In this document: one piece after another, positions 45,701 through 54,236 of the stretch
How positions within the stretch are numbered: position 1 is the stretch's first letter
Layout of the letters: the number at the start of each line of letters is the position of its first letter
Source of the DNA: an uncultured Gammaproteobacteria bacterium
GTDB taxonomy: Bacteria; Pseudomonadota; Gammaproteobacteria; Steroidobacterales; XN24
Reading direction: 5' to 3'
Assembly (NCBI GenBank): GCA_947259915.1
Contig: CAMYOC010000041.1
Location: 1 to 64,000, forward strand
DNA: 64,000 nucleotides
Translations under genes and position numbers: made by a program
Notes under the pieces: model-generated
What the model was told of the DNA's origin: nothing
Database searches by the model: none
Seen by the model: the letters and a program-made list of their open reading frames with translations, nothing else

Positions 45701-46618
45701 CGCCATCGGTACCGGCAGGAATGTGGCCAATATCGCGGTCACAAGCAGCACCGGCAGTGTCGGCGCAATATCGGAGAGCCGGTCAAACGGCGCGAGTTCT
45801 ATAACCGCCGCACCGAGCGCACCGGCCAGGAGCATCAGCGGCACTGCGAGCTTGATGATGTAGAACAGGTTGCGAAGATAGTGGCCTGTGGTACTCAGGA
45901 GCGCGGTTGCGAACCCGCTTTCCTCGTCGGCCGGCAAGGCCACGGGTGGCGGCGAGATCTGCGCGATACGGGAGACCTCTCCCTCGCTGGGCACGCGGAC
46001 AGCCGTGGGATTGGTCAGCCGGTTTACCAGGAACGGCATGCTGGAGAGCAACAACAGCACAGCGAGCACACTGCCCAGCGCCATTTCCCATGGCAGCAGC
46101 GTGAATGACATGCTGAGCACAATGACGTTTAGCGTCGGTGAACTGACCAGGGTGGCCAGTGCAGTTTCGAGCCGAGCGCCCGCGGCATACATCCCTTGTG
46201 CGATCGGCGTCGCGCAATTGACACAGACGCCCAGCGGAGCGCCCATAAACATCCCGGACAGGGTGTTCATCCAGGGCCGGCGGAAGCTCCGGTGGCGGAC
46301 GAAGCTGAGGATCGTCAATGCTGCAGCCGCGAACAACAAACCAAAGGTCATACCCTTCCAGTTCGTGTACAGCCAGTTGACCGTTGTTCGCGCGATCCGC
46401 TCGACCACAGGCTGTGCGTCGGTGACGGGCAGGACGATATCGAAAGCGATGGAGCTGAAGTTGGTGCGCAGCCCCATCTGTGCTTTTTCGTTGAGCGCAG
46501 GTACGCGGGATTGTGACCAGAAGACCGCGGCAATAATCGTCGCGAACAGGATGGCGAGGAGCAGCCGTTTGTTCTTTATAAACGACGGCTGGATCGCGGA
46601 ATCTGCCTGATCAGTCAA
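42755..46618 (-). CDS. Giant permease / Cys-pair repeat / FG-GAP propeller fusion protein
   Basis: 1287 aa with a TTG start just after an in-frame stop. Residues 1-370 are a polytopic permease resembling the YraQ/ArsP family, with CVNCATPIAQGMYAAGA (Cys132, Cys135) and SSPTLNVIVLS as the conserved motif. A middle region (about 395-650) has 16 cysteines in pairs spaced about 8-12 residues. The C-terminal 600 residues have about seven Asp-rich FG-GAP/VCBS repeats (DFDNDLWPDL, DADGDGLDDL, DLDNDGWQDI, DFDLDGDIDI), three more Cys pairs and an UnbV/ASPIC-like end. Topology should place the Cys region and propeller in the periplasm. Function unknown. Confidence 0.85.
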   Translation of the reverse strand: MTDQADSAIQPSFIKNKRLLLAILFATIIAAVFWSQSRVPALNEKAQMGLRTNFSSIAFDIVLPVTDAQPVVERIARTTVNWLYTNWKGMTFGLLFAAAALTILSFVRHRSFRRPWMNTLSGMFMGAPLGVCVNCATPIAQGMYAAGARLETALATLVSSPTLNVIVLSMSFTLLPWEMALGSVLAVLLLLSSMPFLVNRLTNPTAVRVPSEGEVSRIAQISPPPVALPADEESGFATALLSTTGHYLRNLFYIIKLAVPLMLLAGALGAAVIELAPFDRLSDIAPTLPVLLVTAILATFLPVPMAFNVVVVMALLANGMNPAIGAVLLFALSVYSIYPAAVIARYISARLSAALAVTVILLATGLGMVSNSYFGNKIAADQAAIAAGLEASNRNTYREALAVCSGLPERLQLRCLAGQTPNLKNLVGYADICAERPAAVDQQSCAQMVQLISTRERALTLVSGKPCMALAPDAGRDECLQGVALKTAIKEHDITQCDQLAPVQAAVQRCRIQYLNSNLLFNPDDSVCRGLNGPELSDCEVNARIYRIADTMDMAACDDLPAKARAHCRWTTASTMVGRTSDTAGCDALDTPEQQLRCREQATAWEATRSGSSALCSQLQSPGLAETCLLRVADRQIATLLTDYSLDSVSDAMPDDPGANPLQLSGISMPAAPALDWLPGSENDTAVVSYVDYRPPGHAAGSSPAFSKVPASELGITRSWDFRLTDFFEPFIIGKGIASGDFDNDLWPDLVLATEHGAAFYKNTGGRFALLPIDQGALAGKNLFLVALVDADGDGLDDLFASAYGGENFLLMNRAAGFSQAELISLDGDQRLTLSAGFADLDQDDDLDIVLGNWSSGAEKLFSAEQSGNAILFRDGDSYVSQATNDVKGETNSVLLADINNDHRPDMLFGNDRMVPDLYYLSSGDQQRQAVSTAQGLVPLTSMFTMSLDTADFNNDLQPDLFSTDMTFARSSNENYCDSISDDAAKDRCEAVLAAFDIFAAGSAAQCNELDSPADTNDCFVAFSVKAAKTLKDSRYCDRLANKTGVVYSLCQHIAAPVPAEQVLNQNEFLPQSQRNVLLLNSGGGFADKSTEYGVGSSYWSWNAKAADLDNDGWQDIYVGNGFHFGDSFYEVQPNVFYQNLAGNGFAENAAAFGLDDPLNTPSYTYTDFDLDGDIDIIASGVLSPPRVFVNQQAANQSVTFLLRQDGSNSRAIGAKITINYGEDGALHQRKELKMSGGFMSFDNAVLHFGIGAHDKIDRVTVTWPDGAETVIDTPLAASRFYQVRRK

Positions 46619-46720
46619 AGCGTCCGGGCTCCGTCATGTTCATTGCAGGGGAATTATCGCTGCGCTGGCGTCTGATGTCATTGTTGGGCTGAGCATCCCG
46701 CTTCCCGGCCCCTTGCGTGA

Positions 46721-47419
46721 TCAACCCATATCGAACAGCAGCAGTTCTGCATCCGAGGCATCGCTCAGCGTGATCGTCGCGGGGCCTTGCAGCGCCACAC
46801 CATCGCCGGGGTCGAGCGACTCGCCGTTGAGCGCCGCGCTGCCCCGCGCGAGCTGGACCCAGGCCTTGCGGCCGGCGGTCAGTTCGTGGGTGACGGTGTC
46901 ACCCTTACCAAGCACCGTGGCGTAGAGATCCACGTCCTGGTGGATGGTCACGGATCCGTCGCGACCGTCGCGCGAGCCGACCAGCCGCAGACGCCCCCGC
47001 TTCTCCTCAGCAGTAAACGCCTTCTGCTCATAACCCGGCGCCGCCCCGTTCTTTTCCGGCAGCACCCAGATCTGCAGAAAGTGCACCGGATCGGTGTCCG
47101 AGGCGTTGTACTCACTGTGCTCGACACCGGTGCCGGCGGACATCCGCTGTACGTCACCGGGGCGGATGATCGATCCGTTGCCCATGCTGTCCTTGTGCTC
47201 GAGCGCGCCTTCCAGCACGTAGGAGATGATCTCCATGTCGCGATGACCGTGGGTGCCAAACCCCTGGGCGGGCTGCACGCGGTCCTCATTGATCACGCGT
47301 AGCGGTCCGAAACCCATGAATCTGGGGTCGTGGTAGCTGCCGAAAGAAAATGTGTGGCGGCTGTTGAGCCAGCCAAAATCCGCCAGACCCCGTTCTTCCG
47401 CATGTCGAATCGCGAGCAT
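46721..47419 (-). CDS. Pirin-family protein
   Basis: 232 aa from the ATG at 47419. Cupin metal site visible as HGHRDMEIISYVLEGALEH, with His and Glu ligands, and the pirin opening DFGWLNSRHTFSFGSYHDP. Cytoplasmic; bacterial pirins include quercetinases and regulators. It is 8 bp after the M14 peptidase stop, so the two are probably one transcript. Confidence 0.92.
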   Translation of the reverse strand: MLAIRHAEERGLADFGWLNSRHTFSFGSYHDPRFMGFGPLRVINEDRVQPAQGFGTHGHRDMEIISYVLEGALEHKDSMGNGSIIRPGDVQRMSAGTGVEHSEYNASDTDPVHFLQIWVLPEKNGAAPGYEQKAFTAEEKRGRLRLVGSRDGRDGSVTIHQDVDLYATVLGKGDTVTHELTAGRKAWVQLARGSAALNGESLDPGDGVALQGPATITLSDASDAELLLFDMG

Positions 47420-47426
47420 ATTGGCC

Positions 47427-49127
47427 TCAGCCCACCCGGATCGTGCGCCGGATCGCACCAACACGGCAGGAATTTATCGTGACGGTGATCGTGCCCGTGC
47501 CCCTGACCACGATCGTTTGCCGGGCGGTACCGGAATTGCCCAGGCCGTAGGGGTAGTAAAGTGCGCCGGTGCCGTCGCCGAGACCGCGGCCCCATCCGTC
47601 GAGATGGCCGAGCGGACGCCGTGCCGGGCCTTCGACCAGCGCGCAGCCGTCGCAGTCGAGCTCCAGATAGGGTGCTTCGTTCCAGCTCAGCTTCCTGGCG
47701 GAGTTGAGCACATAGCTCGGCAGGTAGCCGTGATTCTCTACCGTGATGTCCAGACGCGTCAGCTCGCCGCCCAGATCTTCGAGACGGATGTCCGCGAAAC
47801 GGATGGCTGGCGCCATCGCCGCCACCCGCAGGAAGGCGGCGGATTGCTGTGCACAGGTTTCCTCGAGCAGCTCGTAGGGCGGGTTGGAAATCCCGACCCG
47901 CTGGTCGATGCCGCCGACCTCAATCGGGCCGAGCTGTGGATGCTCGCAAGGCTGCCACTCCAGCACCGCCCGGCCCGCATTGTGGTCCCGGTCCCACTTC
48001 GCGATCGCAACCAGGTCATCGCGGCTCAGGTCGGTGTAGCTTTTTACGAACGGTTTCTTCCGTTCGAGCCCGACTCTGGCGAACAGATCCCAGAGTTCGA
48101 CGACATAGGCGATGCAGCCGCGCTGATGATAGGCATAGTCGTTCAGATCGCCATGGATCGGCTTGTCGGGTTCGTAGGTAAATTCCTCAAAGCCGCTGAC
48201 CGTCGGATAACCGGTGTGATCTTCCAGCCAGCGCGCCACCTGCCGGTAGATCGCAAGGTCGTTTTGATCCATCTTGCTGTCGGGCTGATCGCCGAGCGGT
48301 CGGATCGCCACGCCCCCGAAGGTATGCAGATTCAGCCAGGCGAAGATGTTCGGGTGGCTGGTGGTGAACTCGATGACCGCGCGGGACTCCGGTTCGCTCC
48401 CGGGAAACGCGCCGGCTCCCATCTGCGCGTGCTCGGGCACCCAGGACCAGGGAAAGTTGCGGTTCAGATCGGTCGGACTGTCCGACAAAAAGGAGGGGGA
48501 GGGGATCGTCTTGCCGTCGAAGTTCTCGATCACGCCTTCCGGATACAGCTTGTAGAACGGGCCCTGGTCGTCGAGCGTACGCGGCAGCATCAGGTTCGCG
48601 ACCTCCGGCGACTCGACGAACTCGCCGGTGGCGTCCTTGACCCGCATGGCCAGGGCCCGGCCGTCGCCGTCGATGTCCTGGGTGCGCCAGAATGAGCGTC
48701 CCTCGTCCGGCCGGTCGTCGCGCGTGTTTGAACGGACATAGCGGCCTTCGTCGAGGATCCGCTCCGCGCCATCCGGTGAGAAGCGCGGCATCACATAAAA
48801 CAGCACGTCCTTCAGGATCTCGCAGGCCGCTGGCGACAGATCCTGTGGTGGCGCGCCCTCGGCGAAGAACCTGAGCATGTCTTCGGCGATGGCCAGCGCC
48901 ACGCTGGAGCCGCACAGCTCCGTCGCATGCATATTGCCGTCTACCCATACCGCCGGGCGGATGTCATCCGGACGCGGTCCGATCGTCAGCAGCCAGAGTT
49001 CCCGGCCCTCGGCGGTCTGGCCCACTGACTGGAGTCGGGCAAAATCCGGCCAGGTTCCGACCCAGTTTTGCAGCGTGGCGGTGACCTCGTCATAACTAAG
49101 GTAGGTATTACGGAAGTCGGTATTCAT
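47427..49127 (-). CDS. M14-family zinc carboxypeptidase
   Basis: 566 aa from the ATG at 49127. Zinc ligands: HATE (His, Glu) after VDGNM, and the His in NLHTFGG; the catalytic Glu is probably in YVVELWD. No signal peptide is evident, so it may be cytoplasmic. A C-terminal beta-rich domain (about 430-566) follows the peptidase core. Two cysteine-containing stretches (ELDCDGCALV) are unusual. Probable metallopeptidase; substrate unknown. Confidence 0.9.
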   Translation of the reverse strand: MNTDFRNTYLSYDEVTATLQNWVGTWPDFARLQSVGQTAEGRELWLLTIGPRPDDIRPAVWVDGNMHATELCGSSVALAIAEDMLRFFAEGAPPQDLSPAACEILKDVLFYVMPRFSPDGAERILDEGRYVRSNTRDDRPDEGRSFWRTQDIDGDGRALAMRVKDATGEFVESPEVANLMLPRTLDDQGPFYKLYPEGVIENFDGKTIPSPSFLSDSPTDLNRNFPWSWVPEHAQMGAGAFPGSEPESRAVIEFTTSHPNIFAWLNLHTFGGVAIRPLGDQPDSKMDQNDLAIYRQVARWLEDHTGYPTVSGFEEFTYEPDKPIHGDLNDYAYHQRGCIAYVVELWDLFARVGLERKKPFVKSYTDLSRDDLVAIAKWDRDHNAGRAVLEWQPCEHPQLGPIEVGGIDQRVGISNPPYELLEETCAQQSAAFLRVAAMAPAIRFADIRLEDLGGELTRLDITVENHGYLPSYVLNSARKLSWNEAPYLELDCDGCALVEGPARRPLGHLDGWGRGLGDGTGALYYPYGLGNSGTARQTIVVRGTGTITVTINSCRVGAIRRTIRVG

Positions 49128-49315
49128 GGTGCCGATGCTAAGGTCATTACGCACCTGGAACAATCGGCACCGTTAGATGGAGATCGGCCAGTGCCGGGAC
49201 GATGATCGAAAAATGACCTGATAAACGAACACCGGCACCGTGTATGCGAGGGCAGCCTCGAGGGCTTCGAGTCTTTTGAATCGCAAAGCAAGAAACAGAG
49301 AAACCGGTGAACACG

Positions 49316-49367
49316 GAGGTCAGAACCGGATTTCCGCCAATCTGTGCAACGACGTCTCTGACCCCTT
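49316..49367. repeat. REP-like hairpin
   Basis: gaggtcagaaccgg at the left and tctgacccct at the right can pair. Located just downstream of the alpha/beta-hydrolase gene on the minus strand, where it may end transcription. Confidence 0.5.
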
Positions 49368-49372
49368 GGGCC

Positions 49373-50335
49373 TCATAACTGGTCAAGAAACGCATCCAGC
49401 GTGGTCTCCCACAAACCCGGATCATTGATCAGGAAATGTCCGTTGAGACCAGATGCACGCGTGAATGCTTGAAACTCGCCCAGCCCACCGGCCATCGTGT
49501 ACGCGCCGAAGTTGGTTCGGCTGTAAGGGAGGCTGTAGAAAGAATCGTTGGCGCCGTATAACCACGAGGACGGCACCGCAATCCCGGCGCCGGCGACAAA
49601 CAGCGCCTGGTTGATCTCCCGGTAATCGCCACAGCCCTCGGAGACCCACCCGCCGACAAAGTTGACCGCACCCAGGAACACATCCGGTCGACGCCCGACG
49701 TGGGCCACCGACAGGATACCGCCACGCGATGTGCCGCCGACAAGCATCCTTGTGGTGTCCACGTCGGCACGATTCCGGAGCCAGTCCACCGCGGCGTCCA
49801 TGTCGTCCAGCGCACGTTCGGCGCCGCCGAGTGCAAGGTCTTCCTCGCAGGAATAGGAACTCCGGTCTGGCTTGAAGCCCTCGTCATAGAGACCGTCCGA
49901 GGCGCCGCGGCCGCGGCGCTGCGGGAAAGCGACGATCCACCCCCGCTCGACAAAGAACTGCGCCACGGTCTTGCTGGTAAAGGTCAGACCGAACAGCGAC
50001 GGGTTGGAGCCGTCACCGGTCGACCCATGATTGAACATGATCGTCGGATACCGGCCATCAGCCAGCGGTTTGAACAAGACCACCTCGAGGGTGACCGGCT
50101 GGCCGTTTTCCACAAACGGGGTCGTCGCCCGCTCATCGAGACGCACGGCGAAGGGACGACAGACCCCGTTGTCGAGGATGCTGGCCGAATCGCAGGGATC
50201 CCCCATCGGCTCCGGCTGCGATGGGCCTCCATCACTGACGCCACCGCCACCGCCGCACGCGGTCAGCACGAACACGATGAAGATGAGGCAGGCCAGCGCC
50301 AGCAGCTTGCTGTTGATAAGATTGTGCCAGTTCAT
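49373..50335 (-). CDS. Alpha/beta-hydrolase lipoprotein
   Basis: 320 aa. Lipobox LTAC with Cys near 27, then a Gly-rich linker. Hydrolase core: oxyanion HGS in MFNHGSTGDG, nucleophile GTSRGG (Ser), and a C-terminal His in NGHFLIND; the Asp is probably in YGANDSF. Resembles dienelactone-hydrolase or feruloyl-esterase lipoproteins. Divergent from the LytTR gene (49-bp gap). Confidence 0.85.
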   Translation of the reverse strand: MNWHNLINSKLLALACLIFIVFVLTACGGGGGVSDGGPSQPEPMGDPCDSASILDNGVCRPFAVRLDERATTPFVENGQPVTLEVVLFKPLADGRYPTIMFNHGSTGDGSNPSLFGLTFTSKTVAQFFVERGWIVAFPQRRGRGASDGLYDEGFKPDRSSYSCEEDLALGGAERALDDMDAAVDWLRNRADVDTTRMLVGGTSRGGILSVAHVGRRPDVFLGAVNFVGGWVSEGCGDYREINQALFVAGAGIAVPSSWLYGANDSFYSLPYSRTNFGAYTMAGGLGEFQAFTRASGLNGHFLINDPGLWETTLDAFLDQL

Positions 50336-50384
50336 GTCGAACTCCTCCGGGTACGAGAAAGCGGAGAAAATCTAATGGTTTGCT

Positions 50385-51290
50385 GTGGGTCTGTACGGCG
50401 TCCGGGGACGAAATGCAGGCTGCTGGGACGAACGGCGGGGAACGGGGACGGGTTTGAGCGGCGCTAACAGCGGCAGGAGTGTCCCGCGCAAATGGCTCGA
50501 AGCGGCCGGCTGGGTCGTGCTGGTGACCTTCCTCTGGGGCGCCGATCTTTTGGCCAAAATGTCCGAGCGCGACCAGAGCGGGATCGGCAAGGACGATTTC
50601 CGGCTGATCTCCGAACAGGTCACCAGTGCGATCGCCGTGCTGATCATGATCCTGTTCGTGATCCGCTGGCTGAAGTTGTTCCCGCTCAAGCGCGGCGCCT
50701 GGGTCCCGGCCATCATCGGTCATACCGTCGGCAGCATCATCTTCGCGTTCGGCCACCAGAGCCTGATGGTGGCGATGCGGATCCCCTGGTACGAACTCAA
50801 CGACCTGCACTATGTCTGGCGCGAACCGTTTGTGAACAACCTGTTTGTGGAATACCAGAAAGACATCAAGGTCTATCTCGGTATCCTGCTCATCGCCAGC
50901 GCCTATCAGCTATATTGCCGTTCACGGGACGCTGAACCCCCGCAGCTCGGTGACCGGCTGATGGTGCAGACCGGCAGTGGCAAGAGCGTGCTCCGTTTCG
51001 ATCAGATCGACTATCTGGAGGGCGCGCGTAATTACGTCGCTGTCCATGCAGAGGGGCGGGAATACATCGTCCGCGAAACGATGACCGATCTGATGCAGCA
51101 ACTCTCCGCTGGCCCGTTCGCGCGTGCGCACCGGAGCTTTATCGTCAACGTCGACAAGATCGCGGAGATACGGTCGGTCGACTCGAAGCCGCGTATCTTC
51201 CTCAAGAGCGGCAAGGACATCCCGCTGAGTCGCGGCTATCGCGACAAGTTCAACGCGTCGATCTACGGCCGCTCCGAACAAGAGGAGTAA
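50385..51290 (+). CDS. Membrane LytTR-domain transcriptional regulator
   Basis: 301 aa from GTG 50385, but the first 23 residues look non-coding; TTG 50454 is a likelier start (GGGGACGGGT before it). About four helices (residues 40-180) are followed by a C-terminal LytTR DNA-binding domain (about 195-295; IDYLEGARNYVAVHAEGREYIVRETM, then FARAHRSFIVNVDKI). No receiver domain, so the membrane part must sense the signal. Divergent from the hydrolase gene, which it may control. Confidence 0.87.
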   Translation: MGLYGVRGRNAGCWDERRGTGTGLSGANSGRSVPRKWLEAAGWVVLVTFLWGADLLAKMSERDQSGIGKDDFRLISEQVTSAIAVLIMILFVIRWLKLFPLKRGAWVPAIIGHTVGSIIFAFGHQSLMVAMRIPWYELNDLHYVWREPFVNNLFVEYQKDIKVYLGILLIASAYQLYCRSRDAEPPQLGDRLMVQTGSGKSVLRFDQIDYLEGARNYVAVHAEGREYIVRETMTDLMQQLSAGPFARAHRSFIVNVDKIAEIRSVDSKPRIFLKSGKDIPLSRGYRDKFNASIYGRSEQEE

Positions 51291-51343
51291 AAGGTTTCAG
51301 GGATGTTTTTTTAACAAGACAAGCCCGACACGTCTTCACCAAT

Positions 51344-51376
51344 AAAAAAAGGGCAGTCCAGATGGACTGCCCTTTT
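51344..51376 (-). terminator. Rho-independent terminator of the cold-shock gene
   Basis: GGGCAGTCC-atct-GGACTGCCC followed on the minus strand by seven T residues. A second perfect hairpin (GAACGCCGCG with CGCGGCGTTC, 51384-51410) precedes it. Confidence 0.9.
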
Positions 51377-51416
51377 CGATTCGGAACGCCGCGATTCGGA
51401 CGCGGCGTTCTCGCAA

Positions 51417-51620
51417 TCAGGCTGCTTTCAGATTGTCAGCTGCCTGCTTGCCACGCTCGGTGACGACTTCGTAGGTGACGCGCTGACCTTCGGCCAGCGA
51501 GCCCATGCCCGAGCGCTCGACGGCGCTGATGTGCACGAACACGTCACTCTGGCCGTCTTCCGGCTGAATGAATCCAAAACCCTTAGCCGGGTCAAACCAC
51601 TTTACAGTTCCTGTAGCCAT
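51417..51620 (-). CDS. Cold-shock protein, CspA family
   Basis: 67 aa from the ATG at 51620, with GGAGG before it; a longer frame adds only six residues. Single cold-shock domain with RNP1 (KGFGFIQ) and RNP2 (DVFVHISA), the nucleic-acid binding surface. Cytoplasmic RNA chaperone. The 5' untranslated region is long (over 100 nt) as usual for csp genes. Confidence 0.97.
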   Translation of the reverse strand: MATGTVKWFDPAKGFGFIQPEDGQSDVFVHISAVERSGMGSLAEGQRVTYEVVTERGKQAADNLKAA

Positions 51621-51867
51621 GATTGGCCTCCATAACAAAATCCGCGCGCAAATCGGGCGCGGTAACGAACAACCTGGTCGTAGTGGGTAGCTTGAAACAG
51701 ACGCCCGGGAACCAGGCAGGTAGTTGGTAGGCAGGCCAAAACGTAGATCGCGGGCGGATACTGAAGCAAATCCCGGCCTAAAGCAAGTCGCGGGGCCGGT
51801 CCGCCCTGGAGATCGAGGACAAACCTGAACTCTGTTTTACCTTGGTCAGCGCGGCCAGGACATGTGA

Positions 51868-52668
51868 TCAGGCCACCCGATACTTGACCAGAATGGCGTT
51901 GAGCGGGAATTCGATCGGGCCATCCGTGTCGCCGAAACCCGGATATCTTGACCGCAGCTCCGCGATGATCAGCTCGATGCCTTTTTCATCGACGCTGTCC
52001 GCCAGCAACCATGCCTGGATTTCGGTGCGCACGAATTCTTCCACCGAGGGGAAGACAGCCGTGCCGTCATGCTCACTGACCATAGCGTCCGGCATGCCGG
52101 ACGACTTGAAGATCTCTGACAGGCGTCCCGCTTCGCCCATGGTGAACGGCCACGCTACGGATTGCGCCGATTCGGCGCCAGCGACTGCTTGCGTCGCTGC
52201 AACCAGCGCAGCGTAGGCAGGGTTGGTGTCGAGGCTCTGCCAGACGCTCACCACGAGACGGCCACCGGGACGCAACACGCGCCGCATCTCGCTGATCGCT
52301 TTCGTCGGGTCCGGCACGAACATGAGCATGAACGAGCTGACTACGGCATCGAAACTCGCATCATCGTGCGGCAAGTCGATCGCACTTCCCAGTCTGAAAT
52401 CGGCACCAGGACAGGTTTCCCGCGCGACTCCGAGCATGCTTTCGCTCAGGTCGAGACCGGCCACGCTCCCGGCCGCCCCGACATACCGCGCCACCTCCCG
52501 GGTGAGTGCTCCCGTACCGCAGCCGACGTCGAGCACGTTGTCTCCCTGCTGAATTTCAGCCTTCGCAGCAATCAATGGTGGCCATTGATGGAAGATCGAC
52601 GGCACAAAGAACTGCTCATAACCGCGCGCGGCTTCAGGAGTGAGGCCCATTTCATCGGGTGATGCCAT
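51868..52668 (-). CDS. Class I SAM-dependent methyltransferase
   Basis: 266 aa. SAM motif I VLDVGCGTGALT near 45-56, motif II acidic GLDLSESML, and post-motif FDAVVSSFMLMF. Methyltransferase-11/UbiE-like fold. No signal peptide, so cytoplasmic. Substrate cannot be deduced. Stands between a cold-shock gene and an unknown membrane protein, without an obvious partner. Confidence 0.9.
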   Translation of the reverse strand: MASPDEMGLTPEAARGYEQFFVPSIFHQWPPLIAAKAEIQQGDNVLDVGCGTGALTREVARYVGAAGSVAGLDLSESMLGVARETCPGADFRLGSAIDLPHDDASFDAVVSSFMLMFVPDPTKAISEMRRVLRPGGRLVVSVWQSLDTNPAYAALVAATQAVAGAESAQSVAWPFTMGEAGRLSEIFKSSGMPDAMVSEHDGTAVFPSVEEFVRTEIQAWLLADSVDEKGIELIIAELRSRYPGFGDTDGPIEFPLNAILVKYRVA

Positions 52669-52834
52669 ATCTTCGTCCCTTCGGAACAGAGAGGCTGGAT
52701 GGATTCAGGCACCCATGTTGCCCTGGTCGACGGTTGGCGGCTGTCTCATCGACTATAGCAAACATGGGAAATAACCCTTCCCGACGCGCCATGCCCCGTC
52801 GGTTTTGAGCAACGCTGAGCTATCATGAGTGGCG

Positions 52835-53854
52835 ATGCAGACATCAGCAACGACAGTCGGTGGGTCGGACAAAGCGGGAATCCCGCTGAGCGTGCGAATC
52901 CTCGCCAGATTTTCGTCGCCGATAGCCGTGACGCTGGTCGTGGCGGTGATCCTGACGATCGGCTACCTGTTTGGGGAGTATGCGACGGGTGGCTTTGAGC
53001 GTGTGTGGTCCGGCGCCGAAGACAGCCTGGGCATCCGCGCAACAGCCACCTTGTTCGTGCTGGTGGCCTATCTGCCGCTCGCACACCTCTTGCTGGACCG
53101 CTGGACCGCCCGACACCTGGCGGCACTGCGCGCTTCATTTGGTGACAGCATATGCTGGCAGCGATCAACGTCGACTGGCGTCGGCGCAGGGCTTCTGGGG
53201 GCGGCGATCTTTCTCTCTTTGTTCATGGTCATCCCGATCGCGATCGCCGGTATCCCACGGATTTCCTATCAGCTTGTCGCCGCCGCGATGAGCGGCGCAG
53301 CTTTCGGATGGTTGGCCGGACGTTTTGCGGCTTGCATGGTCCGGGACTCTTTACGGATGTCGGAATTGGCCCGCTCGCTACCGCACCTCGACCTGCTTGA
53401 TCTGGGTGCCTTGTCGCCGATCGCACAACAAGGCCTCAAGAGTGCTCTGCTCGTGGCGCTGATTCCGGCCCTCTCCTCGCATCTTTCGGTTGCGCCTGGC
53501 GACCGCATGATCGCTGCCGTTGCATATCTGTTGATCTGGAGCGCCCTGACCGTGGTGGCGTTTACATTGCCGGTCCAGGGCATCCACGAGCGAATCCGCA
53601 GAGAGAAGCAATCGCAAATAAAAAAAGTCCGGGCAGAGATCCGCGATGCGTCACAGCAGGTGATCGAGCATCGGAACGACAGTGCGGGCGACCGGCTGTC
53701 AGCATTGCTCGATCTGGAGGGGCGCCTCGAGCGGGTCCGCGAGTGGCCGTACGACGCGTCCAGCTGGCGCAGCTTCGGACTCTATCTCTTGCTGGGTCTC
53801 GGTTCCTGGATCGGGGCCGCCGCGGTGGAGCGGCTCCTCGACTCCATGTGGTAG
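52835..53854 (+). CDS. Polytopic membrane protein of unknown function
   Basis: 339 aa from the ATG at 52835; GTG 52829 is also in frame. About five or six helices (about 30-50, 68-90, 115-140, 145-165, 205-255, and one near the C-terminus). A charged soluble stretch (about 260-315, rich in Arg, Glu, Gln) lies before the last helix. Not recognised. Confidence 0.75.
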   Translation: MQTSATTVGGSDKAGIPLSVRILARFSSPIAVTLVVAVILTIGYLFGEYATGGFERVWSGAEDSLGIRATATLFVLVAYLPLAHLLLDRWTARHLAALRASFGDSICWQRSTSTGVGAGLLGAAIFLSLFMVIPIAIAGIPRISYQLVAAAMSGAAFGWLAGRFAACMVRDSLRMSELARSLPHLDLLDLGALSPIAQQGLKSALLVALIPALSSHLSVAPGDRMIAAVAYLLIWSALTVVAFTLPVQGIHERIRREKQSQIKKVRAEIRDASQQVIEHRNDSAGDRLSALLDLEGRLERVREWPYDASSWRSFGLYLLLGLGSWIGAAAVERLLDSMW

Positions 53855-54236
53855 CGAAGACGATCGATCTGCTTCTATGAACTGCCGACAAGCCACCGGG
53901 CACTGACGCAAAAAAAAGAGCAGTCCATCAGGACTGCCCTTCTCGATTCACAACGCCCGCGGTGCATACGCGGCGTTCTTGCAAGTCGGGGAGGCAGAAA
54001 GACGCAATAGGTAAGTTGCCCCAGTTCTCTTGATCATCGCCTGTTTCGGTCGGCTGACTGGTTTTGATCGGGCGCCTGCATACCCTGTTTTCCTTATTGA
54101 GAGAGGTCCGGGTCAGGCCTACATATTGGGTAGGCACCCGGCAAATTCGCGGACTCTAATCCGCTCGCGCCGGCGCTCGCCGCGGCGTCTTTGCCGCACC
54201 GGTCGCATGGTGATTCCCGGGGCCTGGGAGGATGTC
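53855..54236. other. Intergenic region with duplicated terminator
   Basis: Contains 53910-53985, a diverged copy of the csp terminator block (51344-51417), and the upstream region of the 54237 gene. No gene seen; a longer in-frame extension of the next gene up to 54030 is Arg-rich and unlikely. Confidence 0.6.
53910..53937 (-). terminator. Orphan terminator, copy of the csp terminator
   Basis: GCAGTCC-atca-GGACTGC with eight A residues before it (T tract on the minus strand), followed by an aacgccc...gcggcgttc remnant matching the second csp hairpin. No minus-strand gene ends just before it, so it is orphaned. Confidence 0.75.

Noticed and set aside
47352-48695. Long open frame opposite the M14 peptidase and pirin genes
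   Set aside because: Antisense shadow in GC-rich DNA. The minus-strand frames carry clear motifs and this one has none.
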